From contig CAKZJM010000410.1 of NCBI GenBank assembly GCA_936943315.1, forward strand, positions 1 to 11,210: DNA of 11,210 nt, read 5' to 3'. Position numbers and translations under genes: made by a program. This DNA is from an uncultured Methylophilus sp. Lineage in GTDB: Bacteria > Pseudomonadota > Gammaproteobacteria > Burkholderiales > Methylophilaceae. Each line of letters opens with the position of its first letter. Within the stretch, counting starts at the first letter, position 1. The notes under the pieces are model-generated. The model saw only the letters and a list, made by a program, of their open reading frames with translations. It ran no database searches and was not told the origin of the DNA. Of the stretch, positions 1-7,007 are shown piece after piece.

Positions 1-360
1 TCCGTCAATAAGACAGCAGAGGGTAGTCGCCAGGTAGAAGAAGCTGGCAACACCATGCATGAAATTGTGGATTCAGTCAAACGCGTCAGTGTCATTATTG
101 GTGAAATTGCCTCCGCCTCTAACGAACAGAGTGCAGGCATTGCCATGGTGAATGATGCCGTGATCCGCATGGATGACGTGACACAACAAAACACAGCATT
201 GGTAGAAGAAGCAGCCGCAGCGGCAGAATCCCTGATGGATCACGCAAGTGAACTGGCGACGGCTGTCGGCGTATTTATCGTGGAAGGACATGCAGCAGCG
301 TCCGGCCACAAAGCAGGAAATGCAGGCTGGAACGATCATCGTCTGGTCAGCAACGGATAG
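1..360 (+). CDS. Methyl-accepting chemotaxis protein, C-terminal end (5' end outside window)
   Basis: This is the last 119 codons of a chemoreceptor; the frame is open from base 1 and stops with TAG at 358-360. The visible part is the distal arm of the cytoplasmic signalling coiled coil. It contains the characteristic NEQSAGI stretch and the MH2-type methylation helix around QQNTALVEEAAAAAESL, where paired Gln/Glu residues are targets of CheR, CheB and CheD. After the helix comes a short Ala/Gly-rich tail ending DHRLVSNG. There is no NWETF-like pentapeptide, so CheR and CheB are probably not tethered to this receptor's C-terminus. The ligand-binding part and any membrane segments lie outside the window, so the ligand is unknown. 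The gene precedes the Fae homologue by 56 bp in the same orientation and probably belongs to the same transcript. Confidence 0.93.
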   Translation, partial: SVNKTAEGSRQVEEAGNTMHEIVDSVKRVSVIIGEIASASNEQSAGIAMVNDAVIRMDDVTQQNTALVEEAAAAAESLMDHASELATAVGVFIVEGHAAASGHKAGNAGWNDHRLVSNG

Positions 361-382
361 GGCAAGGAAATTTCCGCCCTTT
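360..382 (+). other. Small imperfect hairpin between the chemoreceptor gene and the Fae homologue
   Basis: GGGC (360-363) can pair with GCCC (376-379), and GGA (366-368) with TCC (373-375). There is a two-base bulge on the 5' side and an AATT loop; TTTAAT follows. The stem is short and the T-run poor, so at most this is a leaky attenuator or an mRNA processing and stability element. The core GGAAATTTCC is also a 10-bp DNA palindrome and could bind a protein instead. Confidence 0.25.
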
Positions 383-416
383 AATAACGTAGTACTTTTT
401 TATCAGGAGTAAAAAA

Positions 417-1124
417 ATGGCAGTGATTGATCGAGTATTGATTGGTGAAGGTTTAGTCATTGAAGAGCGCCCAGAAGGTGGCTTGGATTTGAAAAACGTG
501 GCACACATTGACTTAATTATGGGCCCACGCGGTAGCGCTGCAGAAGACGCATTTTGTCGTACGCTCACCGACCAAAAACAAGGCGTTAACGGTTTATTGG
601 CGATTGCAGCGCCAAACATGATGGTAAAACCAAACACTGTAATGTTTAACAAAGTGACCATCAAAGACGGCCGCCAGGCAACACAAATGTTTGGCCCAGC
701 ACAACGTGGCGTCGCCATGGCTGTGATGGATTGCGTGGCTGATGGCACGATCCCACTGGAAGAAGCAGATGACGTATTTATCTGTGTAGGCGTATTCATT
801 GACAGCAAAGCTGACATGGACGACCGTATCCAGGACTGGAACTACCGCGCCACAAAAATTGCAATTAAAGCCGCTGTAGCCCGTGAGCCTAAAGCTGCTG
901 ACGTTGTGAAACAGTACAAAGAAGCATTGCATCCATTTGCAGCACAAACACCAGAAGCACAAAACCGCCGTGCCGATGACAAGGCAGCAGCTCTGGCCAT
1001 TTCACAAATGAAAGAGCGTAGCCATTATGTTCGCAAGAGTGCAGAAGAAAAAGCCAGAGAGGAAAAACAGCTTGAATTGGCTGTTGCACAAATGAAAGAA
1101 CGTATCGGTACCACTAAAGCTTAA
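417..1124 (+). CDS. fae: Formaldehyde-activating enzyme (Fae) homologue with a repeat-bearing C-terminal tail
   Basis: Fae condenses formaldehyde with tetrahydromethanopterin (H4MPT) to methylene-H4MPT in the cytoplasm of methylotrophs. Residues 1-177 match the whole Fae fold: the block around VAHIDLIMGPRGS, then KPNTVMFNKVTI, QMFGPAQRGVAMAV, VGVFI and the closing HPFAA. Compared with Methylobacterium Fae as I remember it, the catalytic His of AHIDL (His30) and the pterin contacts (Asp32, Leu61, Lys79, Thr81, Gln96) are all kept. Two segments differ: Arg97 follows that Gln where His is usual, and DSK (129-131) replaces HWE. There is an insertion of about eight residues before the His. Canonical Fae is about 170 residues; here residues 178-235 add a charged, probably helical tail with two copies of LAxxQMKER 28 residues apart. 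The ATG has a strong AGGAG site (405-409). It lies between a chemoreceptor gene and cheR rather than among C1 genes, so a sensory role is possible but inferred; a second working Fae is the alternative. Confidence 0.88.
   Translation: MAVIDRVLIGEGLVIEERPEGGLDLKNVAHIDLIMGPRGSAAEDAFCRTLTDQKQGVNGLLAIAAPNMMVKPNTVMFNKVTIKDGRQATQMFGPAQRGVAMAVMDCVADGTIPLEEADDVFICVGVFIDSKADMDDRIQDWNYRATKIAIKAAVAREPKAADVVKQYKEALHPFAAQTPEAQNRRADDKAAALAISQMKERSHYVRKSAEEKAREEKQLELAVAQMKERIGTTKA
993..1104 (+). repeat. Direct repeat, two 28-bp copies 84 bp apart, in the tail of the Fae homologue
   Basis: Bases 993-1020 and 1077-1104 are identical at 23 of 28 positions, in the same reading frame and offset by exactly 84 bp (28 codons). 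Each encodes LA, two variable residues and QMKER. The preceding residues are also loosely alike (ADDKA at 186-190 and AEEKA at 209-213). This suggests an old internal duplication. A period of 28 is four heptads, which fits a coiled coil or a repeated docking helix. Confidence 0.8.
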
Positions 1125-1162
1125 TTTCAAGCAACGTCAACGGATTTGCATAGGATAACGAA

Positions 1163-2062
1163 GTGAGTGCATTGAAAAAACAAGAACAGGAAGAGCGCGA
1201 GTTTTTGTTTACGCGCGATGATTTTGTCAGAATTAAAAGTCTGATTTATCGCCATGCAGGCATTTCATTGTCCGATGCAAAGACCGATATGGTTTATAGC
1301 CGTATAGGCAGAAGATTACGTGCACTGGATATGCAAAGTTTCAAGCACTATCTGGATGCACTCGAACAGCATAACGATGCAGACGAGTGGCAGGCATTTA
1401 CCAATGCCCTCACCACCAACCTGACGTCGTTTTTCCGCGAGGAACATCACTTTCCAATTTTGGCTGATCACTTAGTCAAAATGGCAGCAAGCAGACATGG
1501 CAAACCCATTCGAATCTGGTGCTCGGCGGCATCCACCGGTGAAGAACCTTATTCGATTGCCATGACCGCTTGTGAAACGTTTAATACGCTGAAACCGCCC
1601 GTGCAGATTATCGCCACTGACATTGACACCAATGTGCTGGCGACAGCGGCGGCGGGCGTTTACCCGGTTGATCGTATCAAGAAAATGGACGATACCAGGG
1701 TACGCAAGTTTTTTGAAAAAGGCACCGGCAAGCATGATGGCCTGGTGCGGGTCAAAAAAGCCGTACGCGAGTTGATTCATTTTCATCAGCTCAATTTGCT
1801 CGATGGCCAATGGCCTTTCCATGATGGCTTTGATGTGATTTTTTGCCGCAATGTCATGATTTATTTTGACAAGCCAACCCAAGGCAAAATTATTGATAAA
1901 TTTATCACCTTAATGCATGAAGACAGCTTGCTGCTGGCCGGACACTCAGAAAACTTTTTGTATGTTTCTGACCACCTGCAACTGCTAGGAAAAACCGTAT
2001 ATAAACTAAAAACCAATGGCGCGGCACGTTCCAGCCTCTTTACGAATCGGAAATCGTCATGA
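1163..2062 (+). CDS. cheR: Chemotaxis protein methyltransferase CheR
   Basis: CheR transfers methyl groups from S-adenosylmethionine to glutamates on chemoreceptors, giving sensory adaptation. The 299-residue product has the N-terminal all-helical CheR domain (about residues 15-75, with GISLSDAKTDMVYSRIGRRL) and then the SAM-dependent methyltransferase domain. Landmarks of the latter are LTTNLTSFFRE, the SAM-binding stretch IWCSAASTGEEPYS, IIATDID, the FCRNVMIYFD motif and LLLAGHSENF near the C-terminus. The length is normal for the family. The start is GTG at 1163, chosen because AGGA at 1152-1155 is well placed, the first residues fit the family, and no ATG in frame does better. It follows the Fae homologue by 38 bp without a terminator and overlaps cheD by 4 bp, so translational coupling with cheD is likely. 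Confidence 0.97.
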   Translation: MSALKKQEQEEREFLFTRDDFVRIKSLIYRHAGISLSDAKTDMVYSRIGRRLRALDMQSFKHYLDALEQHNDADEWQAFTNALTTNLTSFFREEHHFPILADHLVKMAASRHGKPIRIWCSAASTGEEPYSIAMTACETFNTLKPPVQIIATDIDTNVLATAAAGVYPVDRIKKMDDTRVRKFFEKGTGKHDGLVRVKKAVRELIHFHQLNLLDGQWPFHDGFDVIFCRNVMIYFDKPTQGKIIDKFITLMHEDSLLLAGHSENFLYVSDHLQLLGKTVYKLKTNGAARSSLFTNRKSS

Positions 2063-2667
2063 GTGTCATGCAAGAAGAAATTTCAAACACCCTTTATTTT
2101 GACAGGACGTTTAACTGCAACGCTGCCAAAATCTCGCCAGGGGAGTATTACTATACTGATAAAGACATGCTGATTGTCACCGTGCTTGGCTCGTGTGTGT
2201 CAGCCTGTATCCGCGACAGCCTTACCGGCATTGGCGGCATGAACCATTTCATGTTGCCTGAAGGCGGCAGCGCAGATAAAGACAGTCCAGTCTCTGAATC
2301 CATGCGCTATGGCACCTATGCCATGGAAGTATTGATTAACCAGCTGTTACGTAATGGCGCCAAGCGCGAAAACCTGGAAGCCAAGATTTTTGGCGGCGGA
2401 AATGTTTTGCGCAGCTTTACCACCAATAACGTGGGGGACCGCAATGCCGCATTCGTCAAAAAATACCTGAAAGAAGAGGGCATTAAAGTCACAGGCGAAG
2501 ACTTGCTGGATATCTATCCACGCAAAGTCTACTTTTTCCCCAAGACCGGTAAAGTGCTGGTCAAAAAGCTGAAACAACTGAACAACTACACCTTGGTCAA
2601 ACGCGAACAAGCTTACTCCAGCAAACTGCAGACCAACGATGTGGGCGGTGATATCGACTTGTTTTAA
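2059..2667 (+). CDS. cheD: Chemoreceptor glutamine deamidase CheD
   Basis: CheD deamidates specific glutamines of chemoreceptors to glutamates, creating methylation sites for CheR. The 202-residue product carries the catalytic Cys in LGSCVSACIRD (Cys46) and the catalytic His in GMNHFML (His63). Their spacing of 17 equals that of the studied Thermotoga CheD pair (Cys27/His44). The AKIFGGGNVL motif is also present. The start ATG overlaps the cheR stop as ATGA at 2059-2062; an in-frame ATG three codons downstream (2068) is possible but less likely given the overlap. In Firmicutes and Thermotoga CheD partners the phosphatase CheC. Here the cluster has CheZ and no CheC is seen, so CheD probably acts only as a deamidase. 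Confidence 0.96.
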   Translation: MSVMQEEISNTLYFDRTFNCNAAKISPGEYYYTDKDMLIVTVLGSCVSACIRDSLTGIGGMNHFMLPEGGSADKDSPVSESMRYGTYAMEVLINQLLRNGAKRENLEAKIFGGGNVLRSFTTNNVGDRNAAFVKKYLKEEGIKVTGEDLLDIYPRKVYFFPKTGKVLVKKLKQLNNYTLVKREQAYSSKLQTNDVGGDIDLF

Positions 2668-2690
2668 TAATAATTAAAAGAGGAAATGCC

Positions 2691-3761
2691 ATGAAAACAA
2701 AAGTGCTAGTGATTGATGATTCGGCGCTGATACGCAGCCTGCTGAGCGAAATTATCAATGACACCAAGGACCTGGAAGTCGTTGGAACTGCACCGGATCC
2801 ACTGGTAGCGCGAGAGATGATCAAGCAACTGAATCCGGATGTATTGACCCTAGACGTTGAAATGCCACGGATGGACGGCCTCGACTTTCTGGAAAAACTC
2901 ATGCGCTTGCGCCCAATGCCGGTTCTCATGGTGTCTACCCTGACTGAAAAGGGCTCTGAAATTACCCTGCGTGCGCTGGAACTGGGTGCCACCGACTTTG
3001 TAACCAAGCCCAAAATGGGGATTTCGCAGGGCATGCAGCAATATGCCGACGAAATTACAGACAAAATCCGCACTGCTTCCCGCGCTAAAGTGAGCACTTT
3101 GCAAAGTATCGCCAAAGCCTCCAATAGCCAGGTGCAGCAAAGCGCCATCCGTAACCCGCTCATCAGTAGTGAAAAATTATTGATTATCGGCGCATCCACA
3201 GGCGGCACAGAAGCCATTAAGGCCTTTTTGATGCAGATGCCTTCAGATTGCCCTGGCATTTTGATCACGCAACACATGCCAGCCGGATTTACCAAATCGT
3301 TTGCCAGCCGCCTGGATAGCCTTTGCAAAATAGGGGTGAAAGAAGCGGTAGACGGCGAGCGTGTGTTACCCGGCCATGCTTACATTGCACCGGGTGACAA
3401 GCATTTGTTGCTGGGCAGAAGCGGGGCGAACTATGTGACCAAGCTGTCTGATGCAGAGCCGGTGAATAGACACAAGCCATCAGTCGATGTATTGTTTGAT
3501 TCTGCAGCCACCAATGCGGGTAAAAATGCCGTTGGCATTATCCTCACTGGCATGGGTAAAGATGGCGCCGTTGGCATGCTGCGCATGAAAGAAGCAGGCG
3601 CTTATAACTTTGCACAAAATGAAGAAAGTTGCGTCGTTTATGGCATGCCACGCGAAGCTGTTGCACATGGTGGCGTGCACGAGGTCGGTCATTTGAAAGA
3701 CTTGCCGCGTATGGTGTTACATTATTTAGCTACTAATAGTGAACGTGCCCTGCGTGTATAA
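2691..3761 (+). CDS. cheB: Chemotaxis response regulator protein-glutamate methylesterase CheB
   Basis: CheB removes methyl groups from chemoreceptor glutamates and is activated by phosphotransfer from CheA. Residues 1-125 form a receiver domain with the acidic pair Asp9/Asp10, phospho-acceptor Asp55 (LTLDVEMPRMDG) and Lys106 in VTKPK. A linker of about 35 residues follows. Residues 160-350 form the methylesterase domain with the triad Ser169 (GASTGGTEA), His195 (ITQHMP) and Asp291 (TGMGKDG). Each is offset by five from E. coli CheB Ser164/His190/Asp286. The 356-residue length is normal. ATG 2691 is preceded by AGAGGA (2679-2684), 23 bp after the cheD stop and in the same orientation, so it belongs to the same operon. 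Confidence 0.98.
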   Translation: MKTKVLVIDDSALIRSLLSEIINDTKDLEVVGTAPDPLVAREMIKQLNPDVLTLDVEMPRMDGLDFLEKLMRLRPMPVLMVSTLTEKGSEITLRALELGATDFVTKPKMGISQGMQQYADEITDKIRTASRAKVSTLQSIAKASNSQVQQSAIRNPLISSEKLLIIGASTGGTEAIKAFLMQMPSDCPGILITQHMPAGFTKSFASRLDSLCKIGVKEAVDGERVLPGHAYIAPGDKHLLLGRSGANYVTKLSDAEPVNRHKPSVDVLFDSAATNAGKNAVGIILTGMGKDGAVGMLRMKEAGAYNFAQNEESCVVYGMPREAVAHGGVHEVGHLKDLPRMVLHYLATNSERALRV

Positions 3762-3871
3762 CGTAGCGGTGAATAAACAGGCAAATCCCGGTTTTATCGG
3801 CAATAGCATTCTCGGCTAAACGTTAGATAATCATGCGACGGGATAAGTAACTAATGATAGTGGAGTAACAA

Positions 3872-4270
3872 ATGGGCAACCCTAATACTAAATTTCTGGT
3901 AGTGGACGACTTTTCCACCATGCGTAGAATCGTACGCAACCTGCTCAAAGAGTTGGGTTATAACAATGTGGAAGAAGCCGAAGATGGCGCTGATGCATTG
4001 AACAAACTGCGCAATGGTGACTTTGAATTCGTAGTCTCAGACTGGAACATGCCTAACATGGATGGTTTAACCATGTTGCAAAACATCCGTGCTGATAACA
4101 AGCTTTCTAAATTACCGGTACTCATGGTCACGGCTGAAGCGAAAAAAGAAAATATTATCGCAGCAGCACAAGCGAAAGCGAATGGCTACGTGGTGAAACC
4201 ATTTACTGCGGCTACACTGGAAGAAAAGTTATCCAAAATCTTTGAGAAATTGGAAAAAGGCGAGGTGTAA
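3872..4270 (+). CDS. cheY: Chemotaxis response regulator CheY
   Basis: Single-domain receiver protein that carries the signal from CheA to the flagellar switch protein FliM. The 132-residue sequence has the acidic pair Asp12/Asp13, phospho-acceptor Asp57 (VVSDWNMPNMDG), Thr87 (VLMVTAEA) and Lys109 in NGYVVKPF. This numbering matches E. coli CheY exactly. The ATG is preceded by GGAG (3862-3865). It is separated from cheB by 110 bp, the longest gap in the cluster, so cheY-cheZ may have their own promoter; I found no convincing one there. The stop is 2 bp before the cheZ ATG, so cheY and cheZ are surely cotranscribed. Confidence 0.98.
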   Translation: MGNPNTKFLVVDDFSTMRRIVRNLLKELGYNNVEEAEDGADALNKLRNGDFEFVVSDWNMPNMDGLTMLQNIRADNKLSKLPVLMVTAEAKKENIIAAAQAKANGYVVKPFTAATLEEKLSKIFEKLEKGEV

Positions 4271-4272
4271 CC

Positions 4273-4953
4273 ATGACCGAAGCTGTCAATCCTAGTCAGG
4301 AAAATATCGTGGTCGATATTGCTTCTACCATGATGCACAACCTGAATGAAAACCAGCAAGAAGAAATGATCAGCCGCATTGGTCATATGACCCGTGCGCT
4401 GCATGATAACCTCAGTGCCTTGGGCTATGACAAAGTGTTGGAGCAGGTCGCACAGGAGATTCCTGATGCCAGAGACCGCTTGAGCTATGTGGCGAAAATG
4501 ACTGAGCAGGCTGCTGAACGTGTGCTGAATGCCACAGACCTGGCCAGCCCGTTGCAAGCAGAATTGTCTGACCGTGCCACGGCGCTAAAACAGCGTTGGG
4601 AAGAGGTCATGCAACGCGCTGCGCTCAAATCAGAATACGACGCCGTTGTGAAAGAAACACTAGCTTACTTAAGCTTAACCAACGACCATACTGCCACCAC
4701 CAAGTCTTTATTAATGGATATTATGATGGCGCAGGACTTTCAGGATCTGACCGGCCAGGTGATTAAAAAAGTCACCTCTCTGGCACAAGACCTGGAAAGA
4801 CAATTGGTTCAGGTATTGGTCGATTTTGCACCCGCAGTGAAAAAAGATGAAGACTCCTTGCTGAATGGCCCGCAAATTGATCCACATAACACCGTAGATG
4901 TGGTTGCGAACCAGGAGCAAGTAGACGACTTGCTCGATAGCCTGGGTTTTTAA
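4273..4953 (+). CDS. cheZ: CheY-P phosphatase CheZ
   Basis: CheZ dephosphorylates CheY-P and so ends the motor signal. The 226-residue, mainly helical product contains the active-site segment AQDFQDLTGQ, with Asp158 and the catalytic Gln162 corresponding to E. coli Asp143/Gln147. It ends with the CheY-binding tail QVDDLLDSLGF, almost the same as in E. coli. The ribosome site GAGGTG overlaps the end of cheY, indicating tight coupling. It is the last gene of the chemotaxis cluster, followed 17 bp later by a strong terminator. Confidence 0.98.
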   Translation: MTEAVNPSQENIVVDIASTMMHNLNENQQEEMISRIGHMTRALHDNLSALGYDKVLEQVAQEIPDARDRLSYVAKMTEQAAERVLNATDLASPLQAELSDRATALKQRWEEVMQRAALKSEYDAVVKETLAYLSLTNDHTATTKSLLMDIMMAQDFQDLTGQVIKKVTSLAQDLERQLVQVLVDFAPAVKKDEDSLLNGPQIDPHNTVDVVANQEQVDDLLDSLGF

Positions 4954-4970
4954 GCAACGCGCTGGATTTA

Positions 4971-4996
4971 AAAAAGGCATCTTCGGATGCCTTTTT
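4971..4996. terminator. Bidirectional intrinsic terminator between cheZ and the DUF779 gene
   Basis: A perfect 11-bp stem (4971-4981 with 4986-4996) closes a TTCG tetraloop. It has A5 on the left and T5 on the right, so it can terminate cheYZ on + and the DUF779 gene (stop at 5003) on -. On + the loop is the very stable UUCG. Confidence 0.9.
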
Positions 4997-5002
4997 GTTT
5001 AT

Positions 5003-5383
5003 TTATTGAAAGCCAATGCGCTGTTCTGGCTGTAGGTTGGCCAGCTCTTCATCAGAATATAGCCGACCCCGCGTAATAAAGGCCATGCCGCTACCGCAAT
5101 CCAGTGAAAAAGAGCCACTCGACCCGGGCATGGCATCGAGGATGGTATGCGTGCTGTGCATAAAACTAAAGTGGCTGTCACTCATGTAAAAAACGGCGCC
5201 GCCTGGCAACTCACCTAATTTGACATCTGCCGGGCTCGCTTTAAACTCGGCTGCTGGCAAACACATCGGGCCGCTCCCTTCGCAACAGCCGCCAGACTGG
5301 AAAAAAACAATCGGGCCATGCTGCGCTGTCAGTTGCTCGATTAACGCCACTGCGGCCGGTGTTGCAGAAACGCGATCTGTCAT
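5003..5383 (-). CDS. DUF779 protein, companion of aldehyde dehydrogenase
   Basis: A 126-residue protein of the DUF779 family, which commonly sits beside ExaC/AldB/AcoD-type aldehyde dehydrogenase genes. Its biochemical role is not established to my knowledge. Family landmarks are QSGGCCEGSGPMC near residues 30-41 and the long block from HTILDAMPG through DCGSGMAFITRGRLYS. Conserved-looking Cys33, Cys34, Cys41, Cys96 and His71, His76, His79 suggest metal or redox chemistry, which is inference. No signal peptide or membrane segment is seen. The start has a GGGGGAAGAG ribosome site. It lies 103 bp downstream of the aldehyde dehydrogenase gene, with an imperfect terminator in between. A perfect TATAAT on the - strand (5411-5416), without a clear -35 box, could give it separate expression. 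Confidence 0.9.
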   Translation of the reverse strand: MTDRVSATPAAVALIEQLTAQHGPIVFFQSGGCCEGSGPMCLPAAEFKASPADVKLGELPGGAVFYMSDSHFSFMHSTHTILDAMPGSSGSFSLDCGSGMAFITRGRLYSDEELANLQPEQRIGFQ

Positions 5384-5418
5384 GCTCTTCCCCCGTTAAT
5401 ATCTCTTGTGATTATAGA

Positions 5419-5449
5419 TAAAAAAAGGAGCGAAAAATTCGCCCCTTTT
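5419..5449 (-). terminator. Imperfect terminator or attenuator between aldehyde dehydrogenase and DUF779 genes
   Basis: The arms 5423-5434 and 5438-5449 form a 12-position stem with one A-C mismatch and a three-base loop. On the - strand the hairpin is followed by seven Ts. It lies downstream of the aldehyde dehydrogenase stop and before the DUF779 start. It may end most transcripts and so lower DUF779 expression relative to the enzyme. Confidence 0.7.
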
Positions 5450-5486
5450 AATCACTCGTGTCTACAGTGCCTATTTAAATTGGAAA

Positions 5487-7007
5487 TTAGAAGAAACCCA
5501 ATTTTTTAGGACTGTAGCTGACCAGCATGTTTTTGGTTTGCTGGTAGTGATCCAACATCATTTTGTGGGTTTCGCGGCCAATGCCAGACTCTTTGTAGCC
5601 ACCAAATGCTGCATGCGCTGGATAGGCATGGTAGCAGTTGGTCCATACGCGGCCAGCCTTGATGCCACGGCCCATACGGTAAGCACGGCTGCCATCACGC
5701 GTCCACACGCCAGAGCCAAGACCAAAGATAGTGTCGTTAGCAATACTCAATGCTTCGGCTTCATCTTTAAAGGTTGTCACGGCCAGTACCGGTCCAAAAA
5801 TTTCTTCCTGGAAGATACGCATTTTGTTATGGCCCTTGAACAGGGTAGGTTTGATGTAATAGCCTTCGGCCAAATCACCACCCAGAATATTACGCTCACC
5901 ACCACACAATTGTTGTGCGCCTTCCTGGCGGCCGATATCCATGTATGACAGAATCTTGTTCACCTGGTCTTGGGAGGCCTGTGCACCGATCATGGTATTT
6001 GGATCTAATGGGTTGCCTTGCTTGATGGCCGCCACGCGTGGCAATACACGCTCCATAAACTTGTCATAAATGGATTCTTGAATCAGCGCGCGGGAAGGGC
6101 AGGTACAGACTTCACCCTGGTTAAATGCAAATAGCACCAAGCCTTCTACGGCTTTATCCAGGAAGTCATCGTCAGCCGCCATGATGTCTTCAAAGAAGAC
6201 GTTAGGTGATTTACCACCAAGCTCCAGGGTAGCAGGAATCAGGTTGCTTGCAGCTGCCTGGGCAATATAACGGCCAGTTGCTGTTGAGCCGGTAAAGGCG
6301 ATTTTAGCAATACGCTTGCTGGTAGACAGCGGAGCACCCACTTCACGGCCATAGCCGTTAACGATGTTGATCACGCCTGGTGGCACCAGGTCTGCAATCA
6401 CTTCCATCAAAATCAGTAAACTGATCGGTGTAAATTCTGCTGGTTTCATGACAACCACGTTACCGGCCGCCACGGCTGGCGCCAGCTTCCAGGCTGCCAT
6501 CAGAATAGGGAAGTTCCACGGGATGATTTGACCAACCACGCCCAATGGTTCATGAAAATGATAGGCAACCGTGTTTTCATCCAGCTCGCTGATACTGCCT
6601 TCTTGCGCGCGCAAAGCACCGGCAAAATAACGGAAATGGTCAGCGGCTAATGGAATATCCGCATTCAGGGTTTCGCGAATCGGTTTACCGTTATCCACGG
6701 TTTCTGCAGTCGCAATCAGTTCAAGGTTTTGCTCAATACGGTCAGCGATTTTCAACAATAAGTTGGAGCGCTCAACCACAGAGGTTTTACCCCATTTATC
6801 TGCCGCCGCATGCGCAGCATCCAACGCCAGCTCAATATCTTCAGCACTGGAACGGGCAGCCTGTGTATACGGCTTGCCGGTAATTGGTGAAATCACATCA
6901 AAATATTCACCTTTGACGGGTGCCACCCATTTGCCACCAATAAAGTTGTCATACTTTGCTTTGTATGGGACTTTAACGCCCATCGCTTTAAGAAGATCCA
7001 AACTCAT
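5487..7007 (-). CDS. NAD(P)-dependent aldehyde dehydrogenase, ExaC/AldB/AcoD type
   Basis: Cytoplasmic enzyme oxidising a short-chain aldehyde (acetaldehyde in the studied relatives ExaC, AldB and AcoD) to the acid with NAD(P)+. The 506 residues cover the full family length. Visible catalytic elements are IIPWNFP with Asn165, KPAE with Lys188, FTGSTATG of the nucleotide-binding fold, LELGGKSP with Glu262 as general base, and FNQGEVCTCPSR with nucleophile Cys301. EEIFGPV and the closing FGGYKESGIGRE also fit. Close relatives usually have DUF779 as neighbour, as here. In a methylotroph the substrate could be acetaldehyde or another aldehyde; activity on formaldehyde cannot be read from sequence. 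The ATG has AGGAGT upstream. A promoter candidate lies about 140-170 bp upstream, leaving a long leader. Confidence 0.95.
   Translation of the reverse strand: MSLDLLKAMGVKVPYKAKYDNFIGGKWVAPVKGEYFDVISPITGKPYTQAARSSAEDIELALDAAHAAADKWGKTSVVERSNLLLKIADRIEQNLELIATAETVDNGKPIRETLNADIPLAADHFRYFAGALRAQEGSISELDENTVAYHFHEPLGVVGQIIPWNFPILMAAWKLAPAVAAGNVVVMKPAEFTPISLLILMEVIADLVPPGVINIVNGYGREVGAPLSTSKRIAKIAFTGSTATGRYIAQAAASNLIPATLELGGKSPNVFFEDIMAADDDFLDKAVEGLVLFAFNQGEVCTCPSRALIQESIYDKFMERVLPRVAAIKQGNPLDPNTMIGAQASQDQVNKILSYMDIGRQEGAQQLCGGERNILGGDLAEGYYIKPTLFKGHNKMRIFQEEIFGPVLAVTTFKDEAEALSIANDTIFGLGSGVWTRDGSRAYRMGRGIKAGRVWTNCYHAYPAHAAFGGYKESGIGRETHKMMLDHYQQTKNMLVSYSPKKLGFF

Noticed and set aside
347..817. 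156-codon open frame on the - strand opposite the Fae homologue
   Set aside because: It is antisense to a clearly recognised gene, and its composition is that of a shadow frame with no ribosome site or family resemblance.
2597..3328. 243-codon open frame on the - strand opposite cheB
   Set aside because: Antisense to cheB, with Ser/Arg-rich composition typical of a shadow; the sense strand codes for a complete CheB.
3794..3801. TTATCGGC, reverse complement of the flagellar sigma-28 -10 box GCCGATAA
   Set aside because: It would point away from cheY, and no TAAAG-like -35 box lies at the required distance on that strand. On the + strand, TAAACGTT plus CGGGATAA has wrong spacing.
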